Below are positions 43,986-52,357 of a stretch of 64,000 nucleotides of DNA, piece by piece. This DNA is from Lewinellaceae bacterium (GTDB lineage: Bacteria; Bacteroidota; Bacteroidia; Chitinophagales; Saprospiraceae): positions 124,001 to 188,000 of the forward strand of contig JACJYE010000014.1 of NCBI GenBank assembly GCA_020636255.1, in the 5' to 3' direction. Below the pieces are notes generated by a model that saw only the letters and a program-made list of their open reading frames with translations, was not told the DNA's origin and did not search any database. The first letter of the stretch is position 1, and the number at the start of each line of letters is the position of its first letter. The translations under genes and the position numbers were made by a program.

Positions 43986-45200
43986 ATGGGAAATGATTGG
44001 AATATTGGTGAAAAGGATAAAAAAGGCATTAAACGCACGCATGAATATGCCGTGCTGATCGGATTGGCCTCTCAGTCGCAGCCAGAAGAACAGGTACAGG
44101 AATATCTCGACGAACTGGAATTCCTTGCCCTGACAGCAGGCGCCTATGTCAAAAAACGCTTCCTGCAAAAACTCTCCCACCCCGACTCGCGTACTTTCAT
44201 CGGCAAAGGCAAGCTGGAAGAGATCAAGGAATATATCGACAATACCGAAGAGGTCAGTATGGCCATTTTCGACGATGACCTCTCCGGCAAGCAGGTCAAT
44301 ATCCTCGAAGAAACCCTGAAGGTCAAGATCATCGACCGCAGTACGCTCATCCTGGATATTTTCGCCAGCCGCGCGCAGACCGCCCAGGCTAAAACCCAGG
44401 TGGAGCTGGCACAAATGCAGTATCTGCTGCCGCGCCTCCGGGGCCTGTGGACCCACCTGGAACGCCAGCGCGGTGGCATCGGTATGCGGGGCCCAGGGGA
44501 AAAGGAGATCGAGACCGACCGCCGTATCGTCCGCGACAAGATCGCCCTGCTGAAAAAAAAGCTGGAGAAGATCGACCAGCAGAATACCACCCAACGCAAA
44601 CAGCGCGGCGAGCTGATACGCGTGGCACTGGTCGGCTATACCAACGTCGGCAAGTCTACCCTGATGAACATGCTGAGCAAATCGGAAGTATTCGCCGAAG
44701 ACAAGCTCTTCGCCACCCTCGACACCACCGTGCGCAAGGTCGTTTTCGACAATATGCCCTTCCTGCTCTCCGATACCGTCGGGTTCATCCGCAAACTGCC
44801 CCACCACCTGATCGAAAGCTTCAAATCAACCCTCGATGAGGTGCGCGAAAGCGATATCCTCGTGCACGTCGTTGATATCGCCCACCCTCAGCACGAAGAC
44901 CACATCCGCACCGTGAACCAAACGCTCAAGGAACTGAACGCGCTCGACAAGCCGACGCTGCTCGTCTTCAACAAGATCGACCTGTACCGCGAACGCTACT
45001 ATGACGCTTATGTGGATGAAGAGGCCCGGCAGGAGATCGAAGAAGGCCTCAAAGGCAGCCTCCGCCATACTTTCGATACCGAGCTGTCCTTTATTTCCGC
45101 TAAAACCAGGGAAAATATTGCCGGGCTGCGGGATAAACTCCAGGCCATGGTGCGGGAACAATATATCGTGCGCTACCCCTATCAGGCCAAACTCTGGTGA
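43986..45200 (+). CDS. hflX: GTPase HflX
   Basis: Ribosome-associated GTPase that splits stalled or heat-damaged 70S ribosomes. 404 residues. The N-terminal HflX domain includes DSRTFIGKGKLEEI, and the linker GGIGMRGPGEKEIETDRR (163-180) is the family signature. The G domain begins near 212 with G1 GYTNVGKST (217-225), G3 DTVGFIRKLPHHLIESF and G4 NKID. Start ATG 43986. It lies 120 bp after the EnvC-like gene and is followed 44 bp later by an aminopeptidase gene. Confidence 0.97.
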   Translation: MGNDWNIGEKDKKGIKRTHEYAVLIGLASQSQPEEQVQEYLDELEFLALTAGAYVKKRFLQKLSHPDSRTFIGKGKLEEIKEYIDNTEEVSMAIFDDDLSGKQVNILEETLKVKIIDRSTLILDIFASRAQTAQAKTQVELAQMQYLLPRLRGLWTHLERQRGGIGMRGPGEKEIETDRRIVRDKIALLKKKLEKIDQQNTTQRKQRGELIRVALVGYTNVGKSTLMNMLSKSEVFAEDKLFATLDTTVRKVVFDNMPFLLSDTVGFIRKLPHHLIESFKSTLDEVRESDILVHVVDIAHPQHEDHIRTVNQTLKELNALDKPTLLVFNKIDLYRERYYDAYVDEEARQEIEEGLKGSLRHTFDTELSFISAKTRENIAGLRDKLQAMVREQYIVRYPYQAKLW

Positions 45201-45244
45201 GAACCAGGCCTGACGCTAACCGATAACCCAAAATAAACGGGGAT

Positions 45245-46360
45245 ATGAAAACTGTACTGGAAAAATACGCCGAGCTGCTGGTGCATTACTGCCTCGAGAT
45301 CAGGGAAGGCGATAAGTTTTACCTGAAAAGCACGACGCTGGCAGAGCCCCTCGTCCGGGAAGTCTACCGGGCTGCCATACGTGCCGGAGCCAATGTGGAA
45401 GTCGATCTCGAATTCCGGGAGAAAGGCCGCATCCTGCTGACAGAAGGCCGGGAAGCCCAGCTTGGCTATGTGCCGCCGCTTTTGCAGCAAGCGATGGAAA
45501 CGTTCGACGCCTACCTCTACATCCGCGCGCCTTTCAACCTGCGCGAAGAGCAGAACATCGGCCCCGAAAAAATGAAGGCCAGGCAGAATGCCCTCAAAGG
45601 TGTCAACAAGGCCTACTTCGAACGCACGGCCACCCGTGCGTTGAAACGCAACCTCTGCCAGTACCCAACCCAGGCAGCAGCCCAGGAGGCAGGCATGTCG
45701 CTGGAAGAATATGAACAATTCGTTTACGGCGCATGTAAACTATACGACGACGACCCTGTGCAGAGCTGGGTGAACGTCCGCAACTGGCAGCAACAGATCA
45801 CGGATCTGCTCAACAGCCGGAATGAAGTGCACTACAAAGGAGACGGCATCGATATCCGCTTTCACACCAAAGGCCGCACCTGGATCAACTCCGACGGCCA
45901 GACGAACATGCCATCCGGGGAAGTGTATACTTCACCCATAGAAGACTCCGTCAACGGTGTGATCCGCTTTTCCTATCCCGCCATATATATGGGCCATGAG
46001 GTAGAAGATGTTACACTTTACGTAAAAGATGGTTATATTGAGAAATGGGAAGCGCGCAGGGGTAAGGATTTTCTGGATCATATCTTTCAAATGGACGGTG
46101 CGCGCAGATTTGGCGAGGCTGCTATTGGAACAAACTACAACATTAACCGTTTAACCAAAAATATCCTCTTCGACGAGAAGATTGGAGGCACTGTACACAT
46201 GGCCATCGGGCAATCGTACCTGCAGGCCGGCGGCAAGAATGAATCCTCTGTCCACTGGGATATGATCACCGATATGTCGCGTAGTGGAGAGATATATGCA
46301 GATGGAGAAAAAATATATGAGAACGGCCAATTCCTTTTTGTGGGCCCTCCCCCCGCCTGA
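45245..46360 (+). CDS. M29-family aminopeptidase
   Basis: 371 residues, typical of AmpS/AmpT-type leucyl aminopeptidases with two metal ions. The N-terminal domain starts YAELLVHYCLEIREGDKFYLKST. The catalytic C-terminal part carries NMPSGEVYTSPIEDSVNG with the metal Glu residues, GHEVEDVTLYVKDG, and the His/Asp ligands in IGTNYNINR and SSVHWDMITDM. Cytoplasmic, no signal peptide. Probably recycles peptides. It may share a transcript with hflX. Confidence 0.93.
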   Translation: MKTVLEKYAELLVHYCLEIREGDKFYLKSTTLAEPLVREVYRAAIRAGANVEVDLEFREKGRILLTEGREAQLGYVPPLLQQAMETFDAYLYIRAPFNLREEQNIGPEKMKARQNALKGVNKAYFERTATRALKRNLCQYPTQAAAQEAGMSLEEYEQFVYGACKLYDDDPVQSWVNVRNWQQQITDLLNSRNEVHYKGDGIDIRFHTKGRTWINSDGQTNMPSGEVYTSPIEDSVNGVIRFSYPAIYMGHEVEDVTLYVKDGYIEKWEARRGKDFLDHIFQMDGARRFGEAAIGTNYNINRLTKNILFDEKIGGTVHMAIGQSYLQAGGKNESSVHWDMITDMSRSGEIYADGEKIYENGQFLFVGPPPA

Positions 46361-46539
46361 AAATTATGGGCCTCAAAGTTTACGAGAATTGAATTTTCTG
46401 TATAAATTGCAAGAAGTAAAGCCGTTTCAAGCCCTGAACCAAACCAAAACCAAGCCCAAAGGCTAGTAAAACTACACTGAGCACAATAGAAAACACAAGG
46501 AAACACATTATTAAACCAACAACTTAATCTCCTTAAACC

Positions 46540-47265
46540 GTGAACAATAGTATAGCATTCTTAGAATTAAAGTACGGCAACATTTACGGCGGCTACCCCA
46601 ATTTTTACGCGATAAGTGAGATCTGCCTCCTGGTCTACGAACAGGGGTCCAACAAGATCTTCATTGAAACCTGGATCAATAATGCCAACGTCGACATCGT
46701 AAACGTTTACTCCAGGGTGAATGAACTGGGCCATACCGTTGGGCGTATGAAGGAAGTGATGAACCTCCGGACCCTGCGCCGCAAACCCTACCAGGAAGAT
46801 TTCAGGCTGGATGACCGGCAGTTGCAGTATGCTTTCAAGCAACTCCGCCCCAGCAAGATGCCGATCAAGAATTTCCTGCTCAAGAACCTGAAAAAATACC
46901 GCTTCCGCGACATCATCACCTTTGATGGCCGCCGCGATATTTTCCTCTGCGAACGCTCAGGCGTCAACTTTGAGCGGTTTAACATCATTGACCTGCAGAA
47001 AGAGCTGAATAAGGAAACGGATTACCTGTTCTCCCTCAACAAGCTGGCCGTAGTCATCAACTTCGAACACGACCGCAATTACCTGCGTACCAACAACCTG
47101 GAATACTGGCTTCACCCGATCGCCGACCGGCAGATCGTACCTAAGTCAGCTGCGTATGACGCCGCCCGCCTGATGATGGTCCACAATGAATACCGCGAGT
47201 ACCATGAGGATTTTATGATCAAGGCAGCGCTCATCCTGAACAAGATCCAGAATACGAAGGCCTGA
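46540..47265 (+). CDS. Unknown protein, possibly degenerate DEDDh exonuclease-like fold
   Basis: 241 residues, start GTG at 46540; no family recognised with confidence. Some features recall DEDDh 3'-5' exonucleases. The opening IAFLELKYGN...YAISEICLLVY resembles motif I plus the strand-helix after it. TFDGRRDIFLCE...FNIIDLQKEL resembles the middle region, and SAAYDAARLMMVHNEY resembles the HxAxxD block of motif III. The acidic residues that hold magnesium are mostly replaced (LEL for DxE), so if related it is inactive. No signal peptide. It stands alone between an aminopeptidase and a convergent RNA-processing hydrolase. The fold idea is a by-eye inference. Confidence 0.65.
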   Translation: MNNSIAFLELKYGNIYGGYPNFYAISEICLLVYEQGSNKIFIETWINNANVDIVNVYSRVNELGHTVGRMKEVMNLRTLRRKPYQEDFRLDDRQLQYAFKQLRPSKMPIKNFLLKNLKKYRFRDIITFDGRRDIFLCERSGVNFERFNIIDLQKELNKETDYLFSLNKLAVVINFEHDRNYLRTNNLEYWLHPIADRQIVPKSAAYDAARLMMVHNEYREYHEDFMIKAALILNKIQNTKA

Positions 47266-47273
47266 AAAAGGCC

Positions 47274-47320
47274 GGCAAGTGCCCATTTCGATGTTAAAAC
47301 GGGCACTTGCCTATCTTTTT
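47274..47320. terminator. Hairpin between convergent genes at 47.3 kb
   Basis: Arms GGCAAGTGCCC and GGGCACTTGCC (47274-47284, 47301-47311) followed by CTATCTTTTT on the plus strand. Confidence 0.75.
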
Positions 47321-48727
47321 CTACAGTTCATATTCCTGCCCTAAAACTGGTATCTCCGCCGGTTTGAAGCCCTGCTCCTGCAATAAACTGCTGAATATTT
47401 CCTGCTTGTCCAGCGTGCCGTGCACCAGGAAGAGCTGCTTTAAGGCGCCCTTCTGATTGGCCAGGAAATCGGCCAGCTCGTGCTGCCCGGCATGAGCTGA
47501 GAAGGAGTCCATGATCTCTATCCTTGCCTTTACCACTTTTTCTTCCCCGAATACCCGCAGATGCTTCGCGCCGTCGCGCAGGGCGCCGCCGGGCGTCTCA
47601 GGTGCGCAATAGCCGACCATAAGGAAGGTATTGGCAGGGTTTTCTATGTTGTGAAAAAGATGGTGCTTAACCCTGCCTGCATTCATCATGCCCGATGAGC
47701 TGATGATGATGCAGGGCTCCTTGGAAGTGTTCAGGCCCTTGGATATCTCCGCGTTGCGCACGTATGTCAGCCCGTTGAAACCAAAGGGGTTATCATCTGT
47801 AAGCAGGTATTCGTTCAGCTCATCATCAAAGCACTCGGGGTGAGCCCCGAATATGGTGGTAGCGTTGACGGCCAGCGGGCTGTCGACATATACGGGAATA
47901 CGGCGAGGCAGCTTGCCCGCGTTTTCCAGCTGGTCGAGCATATAAACGATCTCCTGGGTGCGGCCCACACTGAAAGCGGGAATGATGAGTTTGCCACCCT
48001 GTTCTATACAGGTCTGATAGATGATATCCAGAAAGCGGTTCAGTTCATTGGGCGCATTATCGTGGTCGCGGTCGCCATAGGTCGACTCACAGATGAGGTA
48101 GTCCACCTCCGGCATGAGCTCGGGGTCGCGCAGGATGGGCCGGTTGGGGCGCCCGACATCGCCGGTGAAACCAAACATTATCGTACGGCCTTCCTCCTGA
48201 ATGCGCAGGGTAACGCTGGCGCTGCCCAGAATGTGGCCCGCATCGCGGTATAACACTTCTACATCCTTGTGTATGCGGAACCACCGCCCATAGCCATGCC
48301 CTTCAAACAGGTTCCAGGCCTTTTCAACGTCTTTGACGGTGTAGAGGGGTTTCCTGAGGTTGTCGTGGTTGCCATGCTTATGCTGCCGCTTGTTGTGGTA
48401 ATGGGCATCCATCTCCTGGATCTTCGCACTGTCGACCAGCATAATGGCACAGAGGCTGCGGGTGGCATGCGTGCAGTGAATAGGCCCGTAAAACCCATCC
48501 TTTACCAGCTTGGGGATGCGGCCGCTATGGTCGATGTGTGCATGTGAGAGCAAGAGGACGTCGATCTCCTCCGGTTTGAAATACCAGCTCTCATTGAAAT
48601 CTTCCATTTCGTCGGAGCTCCCCTGGTACAGGCCGCAGTCCAGCAATATCTTAAACCCATCTTTCAGGGTGATCAGGTGGGCACTGCCCGTCACTTCGCG
48701 GGCCGCACCACAAAACTGGATTTTCAT
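47321..48727 (-). CDS. Beta-CASP metallo-beta-lactamase fold RNA-processing exonuclease
   Basis: Starting at ATG 48727 (MKIQFCGAAREVTGSAHLI) gives 468 residues; the frame extends 13 codons upstream without support. The metallo-beta-lactamase motif HAHIDH is at 62-67 (LLLSHAHIDHSGRIP). CESTYGDRDH and the beta-CASP module (FSVGRTQEIVYMLDQL, PVYVDSPLA, IIISSSGMMNAGRVKHHL) follow. The C-terminal RNA-specificity region ends in DSFSAHAGQHELADFL and FLVHGTLDKQ. Related to CPSF73/YsiB-type mRNA nucleases. It converges on the unknown gene at 46.5 kb. Confidence 0.94.
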   Translation of the reverse strand: MKIQFCGAAREVTGSAHLITLKDGFKILLDCGLYQGSSDEMEDFNESWYFKPEEIDVLLLSHAHIDHSGRIPKLVKDGFYGPIHCTHATRSLCAIMLVDSAKIQEMDAHYHNKRQHKHGNHDNLRKPLYTVKDVEKAWNLFEGHGYGRWFRIHKDVEVLYRDAGHILGSASVTLRIQEEGRTIMFGFTGDVGRPNRPILRDPELMPEVDYLICESTYGDRDHDNAPNELNRFLDIIYQTCIEQGGKLIIPAFSVGRTQEIVYMLDQLENAGKLPRRIPVYVDSPLAVNATTIFGAHPECFDDELNEYLLTDDNPFGFNGLTYVRNAEISKGLNTSKEPCIIISSSGMMNAGRVKHHLFHNIENPANTFLMVGYCAPETPGGALRDGAKHLRVFGEEKVVKARIEIMDSFSAHAGQHELADFLANQKGALKQLFLVHGTLDKQEIFSSLLQEQGFKPAEIPVLGQEYEL

Positions 48728-48765
48728 AGGCTTTGGTTTGGCTTTGGTATTCCGCCAAAATAACA

Positions 48766-48804
48766 AAAAAGCGGCTCCGGCCGAAACTTAATTCAACCGG
48801 AGCC
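48766..48804 (-). terminator. Terminator of the sigma-factor operon
   Basis: Arms GGCTCCGG and CCGGAGCC (48773-48780, 48797-48804) with a T6 run on the minus strand, about 57 bp past the DUF4097-like stop. Confidence 0.7.
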
Positions 48805-48860
48805 AAACTTTGCAATTCAAAATAAATTGGATTAGTATGAAGCCAGAACAGTATATACAC

Positions 48861-49982
48861 TTAATCTTCTCCGATACGCAGGGCGCCGTAGCTGAGGCGG
48901 GCGCGGAGGCTGCGTGGTGCTTTGCCATCACCAGCCTGGCCTTTTACTTCGTGGTTGTCCCCCTGCTCCTTCTCGTAGGTAACCCTAAGGTTGCTGGGGT
49001 AACGTATACCTGCATAATCCGCTACGGCATTCATCTGATAGCTGGCCCCTTGCTCTATGCCGATATGAAAATCCGTGAATTTGCCGGACAGGTCCACCGC
49101 TTTGAAATAGCGGCCTATGGACGCGACCTGTACCCCGCTGCTGTCGACGCGCAGGTATAAGTTTTCCGTAACCTTACCCACGTTCAGCTGTGTCAGCCGG
49201 CTGTCGACCGAAACATCCCTGGCCAGGCGGATAAAGATCTTGTCGAATTCGCCGTTGTTGACAAACCGGCCGGCCTCATCCACGTCGTAGGTATCGTATT
49301 TAGTCAGCGTGCGGGCTTCTCCCACTTTATTCATCTGGACGATGGAATAGCGGCTATCCACATCCAGGTGAGCCACATCTTCGACGATCAACCGGGCGCG
49401 CTCTAGCCGCGCTTTGAGCCTGCCCGCATTTTGGATCATCCCGGTGCCGTATTCGATGGTTGCCTGGCCTTCCGCTGAAAGCCCTTCGGCACTGAGATGC
49501 CCGTACCGGACAGCAAGCTCGGTACGCCCAACGATGCCAGATACGTACATGTCGCCGTATTTATTGTTGGCCATCAACCGGGCGCCGGACGGCATGTACA
49601 CCCTGTAGGAAACGGAGAAATCATCTTCCTCCTGGCCCCACGACCACCATTCTTTCTTCTGGGGCCCGATCCGGGTTTCAGCATCCACAAAATCAGGGCC
49701 GCTGCTGAAAACGGCCTCAATCCTGCTGAATACCCGCTGAGCGGCATCTTCACCCGAAGCCCGCACGAGGATAGTGGACTCGATCTTCACCCGGTGCTGG
49801 TTCCAGCCATGCACCTCTATATTGCCATATTTGTTGCTGATGCTTACCCTGCCGTTGCCTGAAATGGGAAACTCCTTCTTGATGATCTTGGAATACTCCC
49901 AACAATCCGAAGCCTTCCCCTGGTTGCCTGACAGCGCAACGAACAGCAGGAGTGTGGCAAACCTAAATACTAGCTTGTTCAT
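48861..49982 (-). CDS. DUF4097-like secreted beta-helix protein
   Basis: Start taken as ATG 49982 (MNKLVFRFATLLLFVALSG), giving 373 residues; an ATG at 50009 is also possible. After the signal peptide the chain has repeating short beta segments (GNIEVHGWNQHRVKIE, ANNKYGDMYVSGIVGRTELAVRYGHL, RYSIVQMNKVGEARTLTKYDTY), as in DUF4097 and bactofilin-like adhesin repeats. It overlaps the anti-sigma gene and is the third gene of an ECF sigma operon, so it is probably a target or sensor of that envelope pathway. No enzyme motif. Confidence 0.8.
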   Translation of the reverse strand: MNKLVFRFATLLLFVALSGNQGKASDCWEYSKIIKKEFPISGNGRVSISNKYGNIEVHGWNQHRVKIESTILVRASGEDAAQRVFSRIEAVFSSGPDFVDAETRIGPQKKEWWSWGQEEDDFSVSYRVYMPSGARLMANNKYGDMYVSGIVGRTELAVRYGHLSAEGLSAEGQATIEYGTGMIQNAGRLKARLERARLIVEDVAHLDVDSRYSIVQMNKVGEARTLTKYDTYDVDEAGRFVNNGEFDKIFIRLARDVSVDSRLTQLNVGKVTENLYLRVDSSGVQVASIGRYFKAVDLSGKFTDFHIGIEQGASYQMNAVADYAGIRYPSNLRVTYEKEQGDNHEVKGQAGDGKAPRSLRARLSYGALRIGED

Positions 49983-50517
49983 GTTGTTGTCCTTCCAATT
50001 TTTCTTCACCGGGGTCTGCCGTTTGCAGGCGTTCCAGTACCCGTTCCAAAATGGCCGCCTTGGCCTGATAGCTTTTGATCAGGTTTTCGACGATCTGCTC
50101 CTCACTGCCTTTAGGGGCTTCCGCCAGCTCTTCCCTGAGCTCCTGCATCGCCTCATCGAGGCCGGTAAGGTCGCGCTCAACAGAAGCATCATAGGAATAG
50201 GATGCCAGTTGCCTTGACTTTTGCTTTATCTGCTGTTGGTAATAGGCTTCCAGTTCCGCATAATGAGGCGCGATCTCTTCGATGGAAGCGGTATGCCGGG
50301 GTGACAGGCCGAAAGCGTATACGCCCAGCAATGCGCCACTGGCAAGAAGCAGGGCGACGACGGCAGCAAGCTGCATCACCCGCCAGATGATAAGGCGCCG
50401 GTGCCGGCGCCTGTCAAGTTCCTGCGTGACCGCTCCCCACACCTGCAGGCCGGGAATGGCCTCGTCAAAGGCCTCCCTGTTATCCAATACAAACTGCTCA
50501 ATATAGTCCCGCTGCAT
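49963..50517 (-). CDS. Probable anti-sigma factor with one membrane helix
   Basis: 184 residues. A short cytoplasmic N-terminal part (IEQFVLDNREAFDEAIPGLQVWGAV) is followed by one membrane helix at about 47-70 (MQLAAVVALLLASGALLGVYAF) and a helical extracytoplasmic part. Its ATG lies 4 bp after the stop of the ECF sigma gene, the usual sigma/anti-sigma layout. The zinc anti-sigma HxxxCxxC motif is absent, so the call rests on topology and position. Confidence 0.75.
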   Translation of the reverse strand: MQRDYIEQFVLDNREAFDEAIPGLQVWGAVTQELDRRRHRRLIIWRVMQLAAVVALLLASGALLGVYAFGLSPRHTASIEEIAPHYAELEAYYQQQIKQKSRQLASYSYDASVERDLTGLDEAMQELREELAEAPKGSEEQIVENLIKSYQAKAAILERVLERLQTADPGEEKLEGQQHEQASI

Positions 50518-50521
50518 TGTG

Positions 50522-51130
50522 TTAAAAATTTGATGTTAATTTTTCCGACTGAATCAACTCTTTGATCTTTTTTTTGGCCCGGCTGAACTGCGATTTGGAA
50601 GTAGCCTCTGAAATGTCCAGGATATCCGCTATCTCTTTGTGGTCGTAGCCTTCCAGGAGATACAAAGAGAACACGACGCGGTAACCGTCGGGCAGGCTTT
50701 CCATAGCGCGTTTTACAACATGTACACTCAACGGGAAAGCAGGCTGGAGGTTGTCCTCTTCCTCCTCTGAGATATCGCCGTGGTGTTCCTGCAGTTCTTC
50801 CAGCAATAATCGGTTGCGCTTCAGATGATTGATGCAGTTATTCACGACGATGCGTTTGATCCAGGCTCCTACTGAGGACTGGTACCGAAAGGTGTGTAGC
50901 TTGGTAAACACATCGACGAAGGAGTTCTGCAGCAAGTCTTCCGCGTCCTGTTCATGGCGGACCATGCGCAGGCACACATTGAACATAGCCCTCGAATACA
51001 GGCGATACAGCTCGAACTGGGCTCGCCGGTTGCCGCGCTTGCATTTTTCGACGACGTCCTGGTGTGTGCTTGCGTAATCCAATTTCAGGTGTTTGTATTC
51101 AACAGCGGGTGATGGCTTCGGCACAGGCAT
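50522..51130 (-). CDS. ECF-type RNA polymerase sigma factor
   Basis: ATG at 51130 (MPVPKPSPAVEYKHL) gives 202 residues; an 11-codon longer form would need TTG. Region 2 is RRAQFELYRLYSRAMFNVCLRMVRHEQDAEDLLQNSFVDVFTKLHTFR, with the -10-binding helix ending VGAWIKRIVVNNCINHLKR. Region 4 is MESLPDGYRVVFSLYLLEGYDHKEIADILDISEATSKSQFSRAKKKIKEL. First gene of a three-gene operon with its likely anti-sigma and a DUF4097-like surface protein. The signal is unknown. Confidence 0.95.
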   Translation of the reverse strand: MPVPKPSPAVEYKHLKLDYASTHQDVVEKCKRGNRRAQFELYRLYSRAMFNVCLRMVRHEQDAEDLLQNSFVDVFTKLHTFRYQSSVGAWIKRIVVNNCINHLKRNRLLLEELQEHHGDISEEEEDNLQPAFPLSVHVVKRAMESLPDGYRVVFSLYLLEGYDHKEIADILDISEATSKSQFSRAKKKIKELIQSEKLTSNF

Positions 51131-51248
51131 AATTTGGACTTCAGCTTCTTCCCCAAAAGACAAGGCCTCTCAGGGGAGGTTGCATCCTCATGCCTGATAA
51201 AGTAAGTTAGCCAAAATTTCTTTTTCCTGAAATACCCCGCGGGGTTCG

Positions 51249-52271
51249 CTACCTGACCCGATCCAGCCCTTCCTGAGCCTGCTCGTAATCGGGCGCCATG
51301 CGCAGGGCCTGCTCGTAATCGGCCTTCGCAGCAGCGCGGTCGCCGAGCAGCTCTTTTGCAAGGCCCCGGTAATAATAGGCGCGAATGTGGGTCGGCGACA
51401 CCTTTATGGCGATATCGAACTGATCTCTCGCCTGGCGGATAGAGTCCATATCCAGGTAGATCAGGCCGGAATTGAAGTAGGCTTCATCATATTGAGGGTC
51501 AATCCTGGCGATCTGGCGGTACATTTCGATAGCCCCACGCAGGTCGTTCTGATCAGAGAGATAATCAGCGCGGGCATGCAGCGCGTGTATGTCCTGCGGT
51601 GCTGCACGGGTGGCGTTTTCAAAATAACGGGCGGCCAACGGGTCGCCCATCGAGGCGTAGAGCTGCCCCAGATTGATCCATCCGTCCACCAAACCTGCAT
51701 CAAACTCGACGGCCTTCTGGAAACTGTTGATAGAACGGACGGTATCGCCCTGATCCTTGAAATTCATACCAAACCAGAAATAGGCCTCAGCATTCTGCGG
51801 GTCAAGGTGTAAAATGCGGTCGATGGCCTTCATCGACTCGTTATATTGCTTCAGGGTGAACTGGAATTCGGCCAGTTTCAGCAGGGTGGGAATGCGCTCG
51901 GGGTAAAGCTCCGCAGCACGTTCCATGGTTTTCAGGGCCTGGCGCGATTTGAAGTAGTCGAGGTATACATCTGCCAGCAAATGCAGATAATCGACATTGG
52001 TGGAGTCTAAGCTCAGGGCTTTATTCAGATCGCGGATAGCGCCGTCATAGCCGTCGTTCTCATAGAACAAACGGGCGCGTTCGGCATACAGAGCAGGGTC
52101 ATTGGGCGACCGGGCGATGGCCTGTGAGATGCCGTCGATGGCAGCATTTCCCGTTTGCAGCGCTTCGGCCGTATCGCCGGCCTGGCCACCATTTCCGTTT
52201 TCTTTTCCTCCACATGCCGCTATGCCCGTAAGGGCCGCCAGGGCCAGAATGATCCAGATCTTAGTTTTCAT
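51249..52271 (-). CDS. TPR lipoprotein
   Basis: ATG at 52271 (MKTKIWIILALAALTGIAAC) gives 340 residues with a lipobox ending at Cys20; the frame upstream lacks support. Residues about 45-335 contain consecutive TPR units (PALYAERARLFYENDGYDGAIRDLNKALSLDSTNVDY, SRQALKTMERAAELYPERI, YNESMKAIDRILHLDPQNAEA, RAAAKADYEQALRMAPDYEQA). It is divergent from a secreted propeller gene. Likely a scaffold anchored in the envelope. Confidence 0.9.
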   Translation of the reverse strand: MKTKIWIILALAALTGIAACGGKENGNGGQAGDTAEALQTGNAAIDGISQAIARSPNDPALYAERARLFYENDGYDGAIRDLNKALSLDSTNVDYLHLLADVYLDYFKSRQALKTMERAAELYPERIPTLLKLAEFQFTLKQYNESMKAIDRILHLDPQNAEAYFWFGMNFKDQGDTVRSINSFQKAVEFDAGLVDGWINLGQLYASMGDPLAARYFENATRAAPQDIHALHARADYLSDQNDLRGAIEMYRQIARIDPQYDEAYFNSGLIYLDMDSIRQARDQFDIAIKVSPTHIRAYYYRGLAKELLGDRAAAKADYEQALRMAPDYEQAQEGLDRVR

Positions 52272-52305
52272 AACAATTGTGATGTGATTAACTGACAAAA
52301 GCCCC

Positions 52306-52341
52306 CAAAGTTACGGATTTTGTGTGTAAAGCGTTTTCAAA
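52306..52341 (-). promoter_or_regulatory. TPR lipoprotein promoter
   Basis: Minus strand: TTTG (52341-52338), 24-bp spacer, exact TAACTTTG (52313-52306), 34 bp before the start. The spacer is a little long. Confidence 0.5.
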
Positions 52342-52357
52342 GTAAAACAACCTCTTT

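Noticed and set aside
51234..51245. ACCCCGCGGGGT palindrome as terminator of the TPR lipoprotein gene
   Set aside because: Short stem with no T-run after it; support too weak.
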